Assembly (NCBI GenBank): GCA_000940995.1
Contig: CP005973.1
Span: forward strand, 682,001 to 746,000
Source: Photobacterium gaetbulicola Gung47
GTDB taxonomy: Bacteria > Pseudomonadota > Gammaproteobacteria > Enterobacterales > Vibrionaceae
DNA: 64,000 nucleotides
Direction of reading: 5' to 3'
The notes beneath the pieces were generated by a model. It saw only the letters and a list, made by a program, of their open reading frames with translations. It did not search any database and was not told the origin of the DNA. Both the position numbers and the translations under genes were made by a program. This document shows, piece after piece, positions 48,293 through 57,416 of the stretch (position 1 is the first letter of the stretch; each line of letters starts with the position of its first letter).

Positions 48293-49117
48293 ATGTCAAA
48301 ACTGCTCTCCAAATATCACGCACCCGACCAACACGGTAATACCCAGAACATTACCCCAGAATCGGCTGGTTGGGGCTATGTGGGATTCCAAGCGTTTGAA
48401 CTTGAAAGCGGGCAAAGCATCGACTTGCCAGCCAGTGATAATGAAGTGTGTTTGGTGCTTGTCGGCGGCTTTGCCACTATCACCACGCCTTCAGCCACCT
48501 TCGAGAATATCGGCGAGCGAAAGAGCCCGTTTGAGCGGAAAAAGCCTTATGCCGTATATGTCGCTAAAGGAGAAGCGATTAAAGTGGTGGCGAATACCCA
48601 GCTTGAGCTGGCAGTTTGCAGTGCGCCTGGCGAAGGCAATTATCCAACCCGCCTAATTGCACCTGACAATATTGATGCCGAGCAGCGCGGCGCTGGGAAC
48701 AACAAGCGTTTTGTTCATAATATTCTGCCTGACTACAAAGAAGCCGACAGCTTGCTGGTGGTTGAGGTGTACACTGACGAGGGCTGTACCAGCTCGTATC
48801 CGAGCCACAAGCATGATCAGGACGCAGAGCCAAACGAAACCTACCTTGAAGAAACCTATTACCACCGTTTGAACCCATCAAAAGGGTTCTGTATGCAGCG
48901 CGTCTATACCGACGATCGTTCGTTGGACGAATGCATGGCGGTATACGACAAAGACGTCGTGCAAGTACCTAAGGGGTATCACCCAGTGGCAACCATTGCA
49001 GGCTACGACAGCTATTACCTCAATGTAATGGCAGGGCCAACCCGTAAATGGTTGTTTACCTGGGAAGATGACCACCAATGGATTAACGAAGAGCAATATG
49101 CAAGAAAACATCAATAA
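48293..49117 (+). CDS. iolB: 5-Deoxy-glucuronate isomerase (set 2)
   Basis: This 274-residue bicupin is the second IolB of the window. Metal-site residues are present in YPSHKHDQDAEPNETYLEETYYHRL, and KGYHPVATIAGYDSYYLNVMAGP closes the second cupin. It differs from the set 1 protein in much of its sequence (for example the N-terminus), so the two are old paralogues rather than a recent duplication. It begins directly behind a cluster of palindromic operator candidates and is followed 25 bases later by iolG. Confidence 0.92.
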   Translation: MSKLLSKYHAPDQHGNTQNITPESAGWGYVGFQAFELESGQSIDLPASDNEVCLVLVGGFATITTPSATFENIGERKSPFERKKPYAVYVAKGEAIKVVANTQLELAVCSAPGEGNYPTRLIAPDNIDAEQRGAGNNKRFVHNILPDYKEADSLLVVEVYTDEGCTSSYPSHKHDQDAEPNETYLEETYYHRLNPSKGFCMQRVYTDDRSLDECMAVYDKDVVQVPKGYHPVATIAGYDSYYLNVMAGPTRKWLFTWEDDHQWINEEQYARKHQ

Positions 49118-49142
49118 TGAATTTCCGGCAAAGGAGTGAGAC

Positions 49143-50126
49143 ATGTTTAATATTGCGTTATTCGGCGCTGGCAGGATTGGCCAAGTGCATGCTGTAAATA
49201 TTGCAAAGCATCCCAAAACGACACTGTATTCAATCATCGACCCGTATGTAGAGGGGGCGAAGAAGCTTGCCGAAGAGTACGGCGCGAAAATTCAAGAGAT
49301 CGACGAAGCGATGTCCGATCCGAATGTACACGCGGTCTGTATTTGCTCTGCAACCCATACGCATGCCGACTTGATTGAATTGGCTGCGCAGCATGGCAAA
49401 GTGATCTTCTGTGAGAAGCCAATTGATCTGGATATTAGCCGAGTACGCGATTGTTTGGCGACAGTACGCCAGCATGGTGTGCCTATGATGGTAGGCTTCA
49501 ACCGCCGATATGATCCGCAGTTCAGAACGGTAAAGAATCAGCTAAATGCCGGTGTGATCGGCCAGCCTGAATCCTTGGTGATCACCTCTCGCGATCCGTC
49601 GCCACCGCCAGCTGAGTACACCAAAGTATCGGGTGGTATGTTCCGCGATATGACTATCCATGACTTGGATATGGCCCGTTTCATCATGGGTGAAGATCCG
49701 GTCTCTATCACTGCGCACGGTAGCTGTATGGTTGATCCCGCTATCGGTCAAGCGGGTGATATTGATACGGCGGTATTGGTAATGAACTTCCCATCAGGTG
49801 CGATTGCGACCATCAACAACAGTCGCCGCTCTGGCTACGGTTACGATCAGCGTCTTGAGCTGCACGGCTCGAAAGGTCTGCTGCAGGCACACAACGTTAA
49901 AGAGAATCTGGTACAGCATTGGGGTGAAGAAGGCTGTGTAGCCGCGAAACCTCAGCACTTCTTCCTTGAACGTTATGAAGCGGCTTACATCGCTGAATGG
50001 CAAGACTTCGTGGATGTGCTTGAAGGTAAAGACCCTGAATGTGGCGGCGCCGATGGTGAATATGCTCTCGTACTGGCTGATGCCGCGCTTGAGTCGATGA
50101 AGCAGGGTAAAACCATTAAGCTGTAA
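49143..50126 (+). CDS. iolG: myo-Inositol 2-dehydrogenase
   Basis: This 327-residue NAD-dependent dehydrogenase oxidises myo-inositol to 2-keto-myo-inositol, the first pathway step. The Rossmann motif FGAGRIGQVHA is at residues 7-17, CEKPIDLD near residue 95 contains the catalytic-site Lys, and GGMFRDMTIHDLDMARF holds the conserved Asp and His. This block matches IolG closely, unlike the longer dehydrogenase at 34,446. RBS AAAGGAGTG precedes ATG 49143. A double hairpin terminator follows. Confidence 0.93.
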   Translation: MFNIALFGAGRIGQVHAVNIAKHPKTTLYSIIDPYVEGAKKLAEEYGAKIQEIDEAMSDPNVHAVCICSATHTHADLIELAAQHGKVIFCEKPIDLDISRVRDCLATVRQHGVPMMVGFNRRYDPQFRTVKNQLNAGVIGQPESLVITSRDPSPPPAEYTKVSGGMFRDMTIHDLDMARFIMGEDPVSITAHGSCMVDPAIGQAGDIDTAVLVMNFPSGAIATINNSRRSGYGYDQRLELHGSKGLLQAHNVKENLVQHWGEEGCVAAKPQHFFLERYEAAYIAEWQDFVDVLEGKDPECGGADGEYALVLADAALESMKQGKTIKL

Positions 50127-50162
50127 TACTCAGAAAACCCTCCTGAGTGATGATGTTTACCA

Positions 50163-50238
50163 GGGGCTGTTACCCCCCAAGACATAGCCCCTTTAGTCTT
50201 GTCACTCTCTAAGCCTCGCAATTGCGGGGCTTTTTCTG
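50163..50238 (+). terminator. Tandem hairpins ending the iolB2-iolG operon
   Basis: GGGGCT (50163-50168) can pair with AGCCCC (50186-50191). Further on GCCTCGC (50213-50219) pairs with GCGGGGC (50224-50230) with one wobble, followed by TTTTTCTGTTT. The second is a good intrinsic terminator. Confidence 0.75.
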
Positions 50239-50321
50239 TTTGCAAGACAATCTGTCGTCACCAATAAAAAACCGCCATATGGGCAGCATTTAGGTCAAAA
50301 TGTACGGGGTGCCAATGAATA

Positions 50322-51179
50322 CTAACCTAGGAGACTAGAGTCAAAATCATTGGTAGAACCTTGTCGGTAAGCGAGGGAAACAGCCAGAGTCTGCGCCAGA
50401 CATAGAGACGCTGACTGAGAGCGGAATGCTTCAACCTGGGCTTCTTTTACCACAAAACAGACATCACTGAAGGTGGCAAGAGGGCTCACCTGGCTATCAG
50501 TTATAACAATTTGCTTGGCTCCGGCTTGAGAGGCGATTTCGCTTAGGGTAATCGTTTCTTGTGCATAAGGGCTGAAGCTGATCGACAATACCGCATCCTT
50601 AGGGCCGATCATGGATAGTTGCTCTTTGAACATACCACCCAAACCGTCGATAAGAAAAGCGCGGCGTTCTAGGTGGCGCAACGCATAAGTAAGGTAAGAA
50701 GCCACGCTGAAAGAGCGCCTCAGGCCGATGAGATAGATGTTTTCGGCTTGACTTAAAATATCAATGGCTTCTTCGAGTTTGTCGCTCGGTGTTTGTGCCG
50801 CAAGGTGGTTCATTGCCTGGGCGTTGGCGCGGGCGAACTCCTGCAAAATCATGGCAGGGCTTTCCGGCGCACTTTGTTCTGCGTCTAGCTCTTTGAAAAG
50901 CTTGGCACGTTCGGTATAGCTAGCGGTCTCTTCAACAAGGTTGCGGCGAAATAGCTGTTTCATATCATTAAAGCCATTGAAGCCGAACGCGTTAGCAAAA
51001 CGGATCAAGGTCGAAGGGGGCACTTCGGCTTGACTGGCAATAGTTGCAACCGTATCGAAGGCGACGCTGTTGGAGTTGTCTAGCACGTAACGGGCGACCT
51101 GCTGTAAACGCTTGCTGAGATCGCTATATCGCGCGCGGATTTGATCTTGCAGTTCAGTAAGGTTGTTGGCAACAGACAT
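50322..51179 (-). CDS. RpiR/MurR-family regulator 2, IolR-like
   Basis: The 285-residue regulator has the same architecture as the one at 38,596: HTH_6 domain (RLQQVARYVLDNSNSVAFDTVATIASQAEVPPSTLIRFANAFGF) and SIS domain (NIYLIGLRRSFSVASYL; ISFSPYAQETI). It is read toward iolG, so its transcript converges with the iolB2-iolG operon. Its own upstream region carries two TGAAA-N6-TTTCA palindromes, indicating autoregulation. Each inositol set therefore has its own RpiR regulator; whether they recognise the same operator is open. Confidence 0.92.
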   Translation of the reverse strand: MSVANNLTELQDQIRARYSDLSKRLQQVARYVLDNSNSVAFDTVATIASQAEVPPSTLIRFANAFGFNGFNDMKQLFRRNLVEETASYTERAKLFKELDAEQSAPESPAMILQEFARANAQAMNHLAAQTPSDKLEEAIDILSQAENIYLIGLRRSFSVASYLTYALRHLERRAFLIDGLGGMFKEQLSMIGPKDAVLSISFSPYAQETITLSEIASQAGAKQIVITDSQVSPLATFSDVCFVVKEAQVEAFRSQSASLCLAQTLAVSLAYRQGSTNDFDSSLLG

Positions 51180-51232
51180 CTTTCACTCCCTTCAAATACT
51201 CCTTTAGTATTGTAAAGGCTGGTGCGTATATA

Positions 51233-51288
51233 TGAAATGTTTTTTTCATTAATATTTTAAAATATTCTCTGTTGGAATGAATGTTTCA
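51233..51288. promoter_or_regulatory. Two RpiR-type operator candidates upstream of rpiR2
   Basis: TGAAATGTTTTTTTCA (51233-51248) and TGGAATGAATGTTTCA (51273-51288) lie 54 and 94 bases before the regulator start (minus strand), with 40 bases from start to start. The rest of 51180-51503 shows no further gene. Confidence 0.6.
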
Positions 51289-51503
51289 GTATGGATTGCG
51301 AAAAGTAACGGATAAGTTGTGATTAAGGTGTTTTGTCACAAGTGACTACGATGTGAGTGAGTATGCAATCATTTTCTGCCTGACGAGACAGACACCAATA
51401 CCGAAAAACGATATATTATCGATAGGGTTGTTGATTTTAAGATCAATCCCTTGCCTTGATATACAGACATATGGATATATTGGTTATGTGATAGGAGATA
51501 AAG

Positions 51504-51890
51504 GTGATTGTTGCCGATGATTTTCAAATCAATGACACTAACGTTGTTTTCAAAAGAGATGAATACCCGATATCCAAAATAAGGGGAGCCAGAGTCAAAA
51601 CCAATTCTTTAAAAGACCATGCACTAAGAATCGTCATTATTGGCCTTGTTGTATCTAGCGTGGTTTGGATGATCTTTCCGGGTTCATTGGGGTTTTTAAC
51701 GGCTCCGTTAGCGTTGATATTGGGTATGCTTTTGGCCCTCGCAACAGTGAGGAAATATGAGCTTCAAATCGAATTCCAACATATAGATGAAACAGGATTG
51801 CAGTGGGTTTCCATCGCTAAAACGAATAAGTTGAGCGTGAAGGAACTGTTTGAGAAGCAGGCCAGTGAAATCTTGCGAAATATTACATAG
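51504..51890 (+). CDS. Small two-helix membrane protein (DUF6232-like)
   Basis: The 128-residue protein begins with a short soluble part (DDFQINDTNVVFKRDEYPISKIRGARVKTNS), followed by two closely spaced helices (IVIIGLVVSSVVWMIFPG and FLTAPLALILGMLLALATV) and a C-terminal soluble strand-rich tail. This layout matches a family annotated DUF6232. The start is GTG 51504 after AGGAGATAAAG. Function unknown; it lies between inositol regulator and lipoprotein genes without an obvious link. Confidence 0.55.
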   Translation: MIVADDFQINDTNVVFKRDEYPISKIRGARVKTNSLKDHALRIVIIGLVVSSVVWMIFPGSLGFLTAPLALILGMLLALATVRKYELQIEFQHIDETGLQWVSIAKTNKLSVKELFEKQASEILRNIT

Positions 51891-51967
51891 GGTGGCAGGT
51901 GAGTTTGCTGATTTAGTGCCCTGTGATGCTAGGGGAAACCGCTCTCCTAGCATCTGATTCGCGATGA

Positions 51968-52123
51968 TTATAAAATGCAGTGCTTAGCGTAATCTTTAGC
52001 CTCGTTTGCCGTCCAGTCACCTTTTGGTTTTTCTTTTAGATCGTCACACCAAGCTTCGCTGCCTACTTCAGTACAAGCAGAGAGAGTGAAGCAGATAAAA
52101 ACTAAACTAAGTAATTTTTTCAC
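51968..52123 (-). CDS. Small DUF3012-type lipoprotein
   Basis: This 51-residue lipoprotein starts at GTG 52123 behind a good AAAGGAG site. A signal sequence ends in the lipobox LSAC, giving lipidation at Cys17. The mature part reads EVGSEAWCDDLKEKPKGDWTANEAKDYAKHC, which I recognise as the DUF3012 family common in Vibrio and Shewanella; two cysteines after the lipidated one may form a disulfide. Cellular role unknown. It is a full gene despite its small size. Confidence 0.8.
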   Translation of the reverse strand: MKKLLSLVFICFTLSACTEVGSEAWCDDLKEKPKGDWTANEAKDYAKHCIL

Positions 52124-52186
52124 GATAAAAACTCCTTTCATATCGTAGTGATATTTTGCTTATTAGAATATTTAGAGCATGAAAAG

Positions 52187-52891
52187 TCAAACCGCGATGG
52201 CATTATAGTTATCTATAATGGTATCGATATTGTTGCTGTTTCCGCGCTGAAGTCGGCGGTAGTGATTCAATGTCTTGTCGATATATCTGGTGATTAAATC
52301 GCTTTGTACGGCGCAATCTGAGTGCCAAATTTTATTGCCGACGGCATTAATCTGTTCATTTCCATCTATTGTCGATGAAACAAATAATATTTCATAAAAG
52401 CGTTGATTGTCTTCAATGAGTACTTCGTGCTTGAGGCCAAAGTGATGGCTTATCAACTTTTGACGAAGCGTGTATGGGTTATTCACCGGGCACAGTAAAA
52501 AATCAATATTGGCGTTTTGATGCTGTTGGTGGATAGACTCAACGAGTTCACTCATTAAATCCCCTCCTATGCCGGCGATGACCACCAAATGCTTGCCGTC
52601 ATATCGATTTAGAGGCAGTTTTGCGACATCTTGACAGTGGACTGCCCATGCAGCTTCTGGGTAGAAACGTTGTAGGTTCTTTTCCACTGCGGCCATAAGC
52701 GCCGGGACAATATCGACAAAATGAACTCGGGCTGCCGCTTGTCTTGAAAGAAGGGCGGCACCGATAAGCCCATGGTCACAGCAACAATCCCAAACATGGT
52801 CATAGCCAAGTGGTACCATTTGTTCAATTTGCTTTAATCTTGTACTGAGTTTCAAGGGGAATGCCCGGTTTGTGTCAAAAATCGCGCGCAT
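52187..52891 (-). CDS. TrmK-type tRNA (adenine-N1)-methyltransferase family protein
   Basis: The 234-residue cytoplasmic SAM-dependent methyltransferase has LKLSTRLKQIEQMVPLGYDHVWDCCCDHGLIGAALL as its opening, typical of the TrmK (YqfN) family that modifies A22 of tRNA in Gram-positive bacteria. The second SAM block is VVIAGIGGDLMSELVE and the region LLCPVNNPYTLR is close to the expected catalytic loop. Gammaproteobacterial members are less studied, so the substrate is uncertain. It is independent of the surrounding inositol genes. Confidence 0.72.
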   Translation of the reverse strand: MRAIFDTNRAFPLKLSTRLKQIEQMVPLGYDHVWDCCCDHGLIGAALLSRQAAARVHFVDIVPALMAAVEKNLQRFYPEAAWAVHCQDVAKLPLNRYDGKHLVVIAGIGGDLMSELVESIHQQHQNANIDFLLCPVNNPYTLRQKLISHHFGLKHEVLIEDNQRFYEILFVSSTIDGNEQINAVGNKIWHSDCAVQSDLITRYIDKTLNHYRRLQRGNSNNIDTIIDNYNAIAV

Positions 52892-52993
52892 TGTAATGGT
52901 TTTTGCGGTTATAGCGAAGTAGCCGTTAACCTATCTGGTGTCCAAATGAACAATAGGGCATCGATGTATACTTCTTTCACTGAGCTTGAGGCT

Positions 52994-53030
52994 AAAAAAA
53001 GCCACGTAACCCTAGGGGGAGAAACGTGGC
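52994..53030 (-). terminator. Terminator of the inositol ABC transporter operon
   Basis: On the minus strand GCCACGT pairs with ACGTGGC around a 16-base loop and is followed by seven T. It lies about 80 bases after the permease stop. Confidence 0.85.
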
Positions 53031-53113
53031 ACTTCAACGTGAAGTCCTACAGTAAAGCGAATACTTTATAGGCTCGAGTTGTTATTATCTTTATGGCGCA
53101 TTTAGGTTAAAGG

Positions 53114-54130
53114 TTACTTGCTCTTCTTCTGACGCTTCATATCGAAGACAACAGCGACCACAATCACCAAACCTTTAACAACCTGCTGCCAGTATGCCGA
53201 AACGTTCAATAGGTCGAGGCCATTCTGCAGTACCCCCATGATCATGGTACCTATGATGGTACCCTGAATCGTACCGATACCACCGGCATGGGATACACCA
53301 CCAACGGTTGCTGATGCGATGGCATCCAACTCGTACATTACACCGAGGCCAGGCTGACCTGAGTTGATACGGGCAGATAGGATAAGCGCTGCGATACCAG
53401 CGAGTAGGCCTGCATAGGTGTATACCAGGATCTTGTACTTCTTAACGTTGATGCCCGATACATAGGCCGCTGTTTCGTTACCGCCGATGGCGTAGGCATA
53501 TTTACCGAAGCGGGTGTAGTTCAACAGGATGTAGGACACGATTGCCATGACGATAAAGATGATGACCGGCACCGGGATACCGGCAATGGTGCCCTGACCA
53601 ATCCACTGGTAGGAGTCAATAAGGCTACTGACTGGACGGCCGTCTGAGTAGAGAAGGGCCGCACCGCGTGCAATGATCATCATACCCAAGGTGGCGATGA
53701 ACGGCGGGATACCGGTATAGGCAATCAATGCACCGTTGATAAAACCACAGAGAGCACCGACTGCCAGCGCAACCAAGATAGGCACGATTACCGGTAGTTC
53801 AGGCATCGCCGGATACATCCGCATGCCCCAATCGAGGGTTTGCGCCATACTGGCCGAGGCCACGGCGGCGACAGCGAGAACCGAGCCGGACGACAAGTCG
53901 ATACCCCGGGTAATAATGATGATGGTTACCCCAAGTGCGAGCAGGCCGATACTGGCCATTTGGGTAACAACATTAAGCAAGTTGGCTACAGTAAGGAATA
54001 CTGGAGATAGAATCGACATCACCACACACATGGCAATGAATACAACGTAGATGGCATACTTAGAAATCAAGCGCTTATAATTCTGAGGCGATTTCGCACC
54101 AGACGTTGCTTCTATTAACTTCGCAATCAT
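53114..54130 (-). CDS. Sugar (probably inositol) ABC transporter permease
   Basis: The 338-residue inner-membrane permease of the ribose/xylose type (RbsC family, BPD_transp_2) has about nine helices, with ITRGIDLSSGSVLAVAAV and the conserved AYTGIPPFIATLGMMIIARGAALLYSDG block. It forms the membrane pore with the ATPase encoded upstream. ATG 54130 follows AAGGAAAG; an upstream in-frame start is less likely. It is the last gene of a binding protein-ATPase-permease operon between two inositol gene groups, comparable to the iatP of Caulobacter-type myo-inositol transporters. The substrate is inferred from context. Confidence 0.88.
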   Translation of the reverse strand: MIAKLIEATSGAKSPQNYKRLISKYAIYVVFIAMCVVMSILSPVFLTVANLLNVVTQMASIGLLALGVTIIIITRGIDLSSGSVLAVAAVASASMAQTLDWGMRMYPAMPELPVIVPILVALAVGALCGFINGALIAYTGIPPFIATLGMMIIARGAALLYSDGRPVSSLIDSYQWIGQGTIAGIPVPVIIFIVMAIVSYILLNYTRFGKYAYAIGGNETAAYVSGINVKKYKILVYTYAGLLAGIAALILSARINSGQPGLGVMYELDAIASATVGGVSHAGGIGTIQGTIIGTMIMGVLQNGLDLLNVSAYWQQVVKGLVIVVAVVFDMKRQKKSK

Positions 54131-54204
54131 AATGACTTTCCTTGATAAATTTTGCGTCACCCTGTCACGACAGCAGTGAATATGCGTTTTTGGGCTGCAG
54201 GCGG

Positions 54205-55698
54205 TTATGCCAACGCCATAGACATGATTTTTTCTTGGGTCGCTTCAGTGCCGTCGAGCTCGCCTTTGAGGTTGCCTTCGTGCATGACCAACACTCGGTC
54301 GCTCATGCCGATAACTTCCGGCAGTTCCGACGAGATCATTACCAAGCTTTTACCCATACCGGTCAAAAGGCGCATGAGTTTGTAAATTTCAGACTTCGCA
54401 CCCACATCGATGCCTCGGGTCGGTTCGTCGAGGAACAGAATGTCAGGCTTGGTCAACATCCAGCGGGCTAGCAGTACTTTCTGCTGGTTACCTCCGCTGA
54501 GGTTGTCAATTGCCTCGCTCATGTGTGGTGTTTTCACCTTGAGTTTTTTACAGTGTTCTTCACTGTCTGAGCGCATCTGGCGGACGTCGAGAACATTGGC
54601 CACTCGGCTCTTGTAAGCATCGAGGTGGGCGATGGACGTATTGGCAAAGATATCGAGCATCAGGTAAAGGCCGGAATGACGGCGGTCTTCGGTCAAGAAA
54701 GCCATTTTGTGGCTGATGGCATCCTGTGGGGCCTTGATTTCGACTTCTTCGCCATTGATCCAAATCTCACCGGTCTCTTTCTCGCGAACCCCAAATAGGG
54801 TCTCGATAAGTTCGGTTCGGCCGGCTCCTACAAGGCCTGCTATCCCTAATATCTCACCTTCATGGAGTTTGAAGTTGACATGCTTGAAGCAGCCATCGAC
54901 AGACAGATTTTTTACCTCTAGGCGGATTTTGCCTGGTTTGGCCGTCGGAGGGGGGAATACATCGCCAAGATCGCGGCCCACCATCATCTGAACCAGTTCA
55001 TCGTGATTGGTGTCTCGGGCTTCTCGTTCGCCGATGTAGCAACCGTCACGGAATACGGTGATGTCATCACAGATTTTGAAGATTTCATCCATCTTGTGGC
55101 TGATATACACCATGGCGACGCCCTGGGATTTGAGCTTTTCGATAATTTCAAACAGGTGGGCAACTTCTTTGTCCGTTAGGGCCGAAGTTGGCTCATCCAT
55201 GATAATGATCTTCGATTCAAAAGAAATGGCTTTGGCAATCTCGACCATTTGCATAGTTGCTACGGTCAAGTCACTCATTAAGGTTCGAGGGTCAAGATCG
55301 AGATCAAGACGCTGGAGTAGGGCTTCGGTATCGGCGAACATCTTTTTATGATCGATCAGTCTTAATGGCCCTGTGAGCGGTTCGCGGCCCAACCAGATAT
55401 TCTCGGCAATATTACGATGTAGAACGGGCGATAGCTCTTGGTGAATCATTGAAATCCCGCTTTCGAGTGATTCTTTGGCGCCAGAGAAATCTACCAATTC
55501 TCCTTGGTAACGAATGGTGCCTTCATCGCGCTGGTATGTGCCAAACAGCACTTTCATCAAGGTCGATTTTCCTGCACCATTTTCGCCCATGAGTGCCATT
55601 ACACGGCCTTTCTTTAGAGTCAGCTGCACGTTATCAAGTGCCTTTACACCGGGAAAGGTTTTGGTAATACCACGCATCTCAAGTATTACTTGGCTCAT
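54205..55698 (-). CDS. Sugar (probably inositol) ABC transporter ATPase
   Basis: The 497-residue double ATPase of the RbsA/MglA type has a first nucleotide-binding domain with Walker A GENGAGKST and Walker B IIMDEPTSAL. The second, degenerate one has AGLVGAGRTELIE in place of a normal Walker A, then LSGGNQQKVLLARWM and FLDEPTRGIDVG. It energises import with the permease and binding protein genes flanking it. ATG 55698 is preceded by GGAGCAATTCAG. Inositol is the likely substrate from location. Confidence 0.9.
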   Translation of the reverse strand: MSQVILEMRGITKTFPGVKALDNVQLTLKKGRVMALMGENGAGKSTLMKVLFGTYQRDEGTIRYQGELVDFSGAKESLESGISMIHQELSPVLHRNIAENIWLGREPLTGPLRLIDHKKMFADTEALLQRLDLDLDPRTLMSDLTVATMQMVEIAKAISFESKIIIMDEPTSALTDKEVAHLFEIIEKLKSQGVAMVYISHKMDEIFKICDDITVFRDGCYIGEREARDTNHDELVQMMVGRDLGDVFPPPTAKPGKIRLEVKNLSVDGCFKHVNFKLHEGEILGIAGLVGAGRTELIETLFGVREKETGEIWINGEEVEIKAPQDAISHKMAFLTEDRRHSGLYLMLDIFANTSIAHLDAYKSRVANVLDVRQMRSDSEEHCKKLKVKTPHMSEAIDNLSGGNQQKVLLARWMLTKPDILFLDEPTRGIDVGAKSEIYKLMRLLTGMGKSLVMISSELPEVIGMSDRVLVMHEGNLKGELDGTEATQEKIMSMALA

Positions 55699-55788
55699 AC
55701 TGAATTGCTCCAAAATTGGCCCTACGCGGCTAGCGGATAACTAGCGTGTAGCAGGGCCGGATAAGTTATTTATAGAGAGGGTGGTGGA

Positions 55789-56787
55789 TTAACTTTTAGC
55801 CTGGAATTCAGCTAGGTTGTCTTTGGTAACCAGTTCTGCAGGGATCCAAGTGATTTTCTCTTGGGGTTGTTTGTTGATGGCATTCATTGCCGCATCCAAT
55901 GCGCCACGGGCTTGGCCGACACCGTCTTGGAATACGGTTGCATCCAGAGCGCCTTGTTGAATTGCCATGATGCCATCCGGGGTCGCATCGACACCGACAA
56001 CAATGGTGTCTTCGAGTTTACCGGCAGCGCGCAGTGCCTGGATAGCACCCAGTGCCATGTCGTCATTGTTAGAAAGGATAATGTCGATTTGCTCGCCAGA
56101 GTTGATCCAGTTTTCCATTACGATCATGCCCTGAGAGCGCTGCCATAGGCCGGTTTGTTTACGGGTGATGTTAAACTCTGGCTTGTCCTTGAAGAAGTCT
56201 TCGACACCTTGGGTGCGAAGGATAGCCGCTTCTACTGTCATCATGCCCATGATGATGCCGATATTGCCGCCATCAACTTTAGATGCCGCATATTTTGCTT
56301 GTTCTTCACCAAAACGAAGTTCATCAGAGCCCACATAAGATACACCATCTGGCAGGTAAGAAGGGCGACGGTTTAGGTAAACCAGTTCGATGCCGGCTTT
56401 CTGGATGCTGTCTGTCATCGGTTGCGTTGCATCGGTGTTAACCGGAACTAGGATGATGCCGTCAACTTGCTGAACAATGAAGTTTTGGATTTGCCCCAAT
56501 TGTTTCACTGTATCTTCTTTAGCATCGACGAAAATTAGCTCTACATTACCCATCTCTTTGGCGTACTTATCCATAGAGTCCTTCATGTTGACCAAAAAGG
56601 TGTCATCAAAGTTAGGAATGGCGACGCCGATTTTGATCTTGTCCTCACCGTCATCACCGCCGCACGCAGCTAGCGCAAACACGGTGCCAATGATGGCTAT
56701 TTTGCGAAGGACCCCTTTTGATAGGGACTTTGTCGTTGAAATAGAGTTTGTGAATAGAGAAGTAATTCCATGTATCAGTGACGGCAT
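55789..56787 (-). CDS. Periplasmic sugar (probably inositol) binding lipoprotein
   Basis: The 332-residue type I periplasmic binding protein is homologous to ribose-binding and IbpA-like proteins: KIGVAIPNFDDTFLVNMKDSMDKYAKEMG, QIQNFIVQQVDGIILVPVNTDA, YVGSDELRFGEEQAKY and SNNDDMALGAIQALRAAG. It has an unusually long N-terminal region (about 46 residues) before a lipobox-like ALAAC, so it is probably lipid-anchored. RBS AGGAGG precedes ATG 56787. It is the first gene of the ABC operon and faces the iolC2 operon across a control region with operator palindromes. myo-Inositol is the likely ligand. Confidence 0.88.
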   Translation of the reverse strand: MPSLIHGITSLFTNSISTTKSLSKGVLRKIAIIGTVFALAACGGDDGEDKIKIGVAIPNFDDTFLVNMKDSMDKYAKEMGNVELIFVDAKEDTVKQLGQIQNFIVQQVDGIILVPVNTDATQPMTDSIQKAGIELVYLNRRPSYLPDGVSYVGSDELRFGEEQAKYAASKVDGGNIGIIMGMMTVEAAILRTQGVEDFFKDKPEFNITRKQTGLWQRSQGMIVMENWINSGEQIDIILSNNDDMALGAIQALRAAGKLEDTIVVGVDATPDGIMAIQQGALDATVFQDGVGQARGALDAAMNAINKQPQEKITWIPAELVTKDNLAEFQAKS

Positions 56788-56828
56788 TGTTGCCTCCTTA
56801 TTATGATGCATCTAACCGCTTTCTTGGG

Positions 56829-56844
56829 TGAAATGTACATTTCA
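56829..56844. promoter_or_regulatory. RpiR-type operator candidate at the ABC operon promoter
   Basis: TGAAATGTACATTTCA is a perfect 16-base palindrome 42 bases upstream of the binding protein start. It is the cleanest copy of the motif in the window. Confidence 0.65.
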
Positions 56845-57169
56845 TATATCACGGTAAATAGATGCTGATCACTTTCTGTAATGAAATATTCATCCAGAAA
56901 GTGTGTTCACGTTGATTGAAATAAATTTATTATTTTTATGTAAACAACTATATGCTCGAGCTCAATTAATAACCACCCCTGATTGAGTGTAAATAACAAA
57001 ATTGTTAACCAAGTCTCACTGGAATCAATGTCTAATTGTTGTGATATATACTAATTTTATGATTTTAAAGGCTAAATTTTTGGCTGATATGCTGCTTTTT
57101 GCCTAACTTGTTGATAAATGGTGGAATATTCCGCAAACGTTATCGTGTTGGAGGTATGTTGCAATTATT

Positions 57170-57185
57170 TGAAAAAAATTTTCCA
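57170..57185. promoter_or_regulatory. Weaker RpiR-type site upstream of iolC2
   Basis: TGAAAAAAATTTTCCA fits the motif except for one C in the right arm. It lies in the 630-base AT-rich divergent control region (56788-57416), in which I see no gene. Confidence 0.4.
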
Positions 57186-57275
57186 TTTTATTCTGTTGTT
57201 GTACGCGGGTTGAACAGTTTTGGAAATTTTACCTTGATCACAAAATATATTTTTCATTTCATTTTTCGTTTAAAG

Positions 57276-57291
57276 TGAAATGAATATTTCG
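57276..57291. promoter_or_regulatory. RpiR-type operator candidate at the iolC2 promoter
   Basis: TGAAATGAATATTTCG fits TGAAA-N6-TTTC(A/G). A related CAAAATATATTTTTCA stands at 57241-57256. Both are 125-175 bases before the iolC2 start. Confidence 0.6.
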
Positions 57292-57416
57292 TATGATAAG
57301 GGCATTGAAACAATGAGGGTTGGGAAAGGTGTTCTCAACAACGATTGCGAAAATCAGTTTAATCATTATCTGAACGGTTCTTAACTACTCGGTAGTTAAA
57401 GGAAGGAGTGAAAAGG

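Noticed and set aside
57236..57256. CRP site upstream of iolC2
   Set aside because: Only one half (TGTGA on the minus strand) matches. The other half diverges too much to be listed as a feature.
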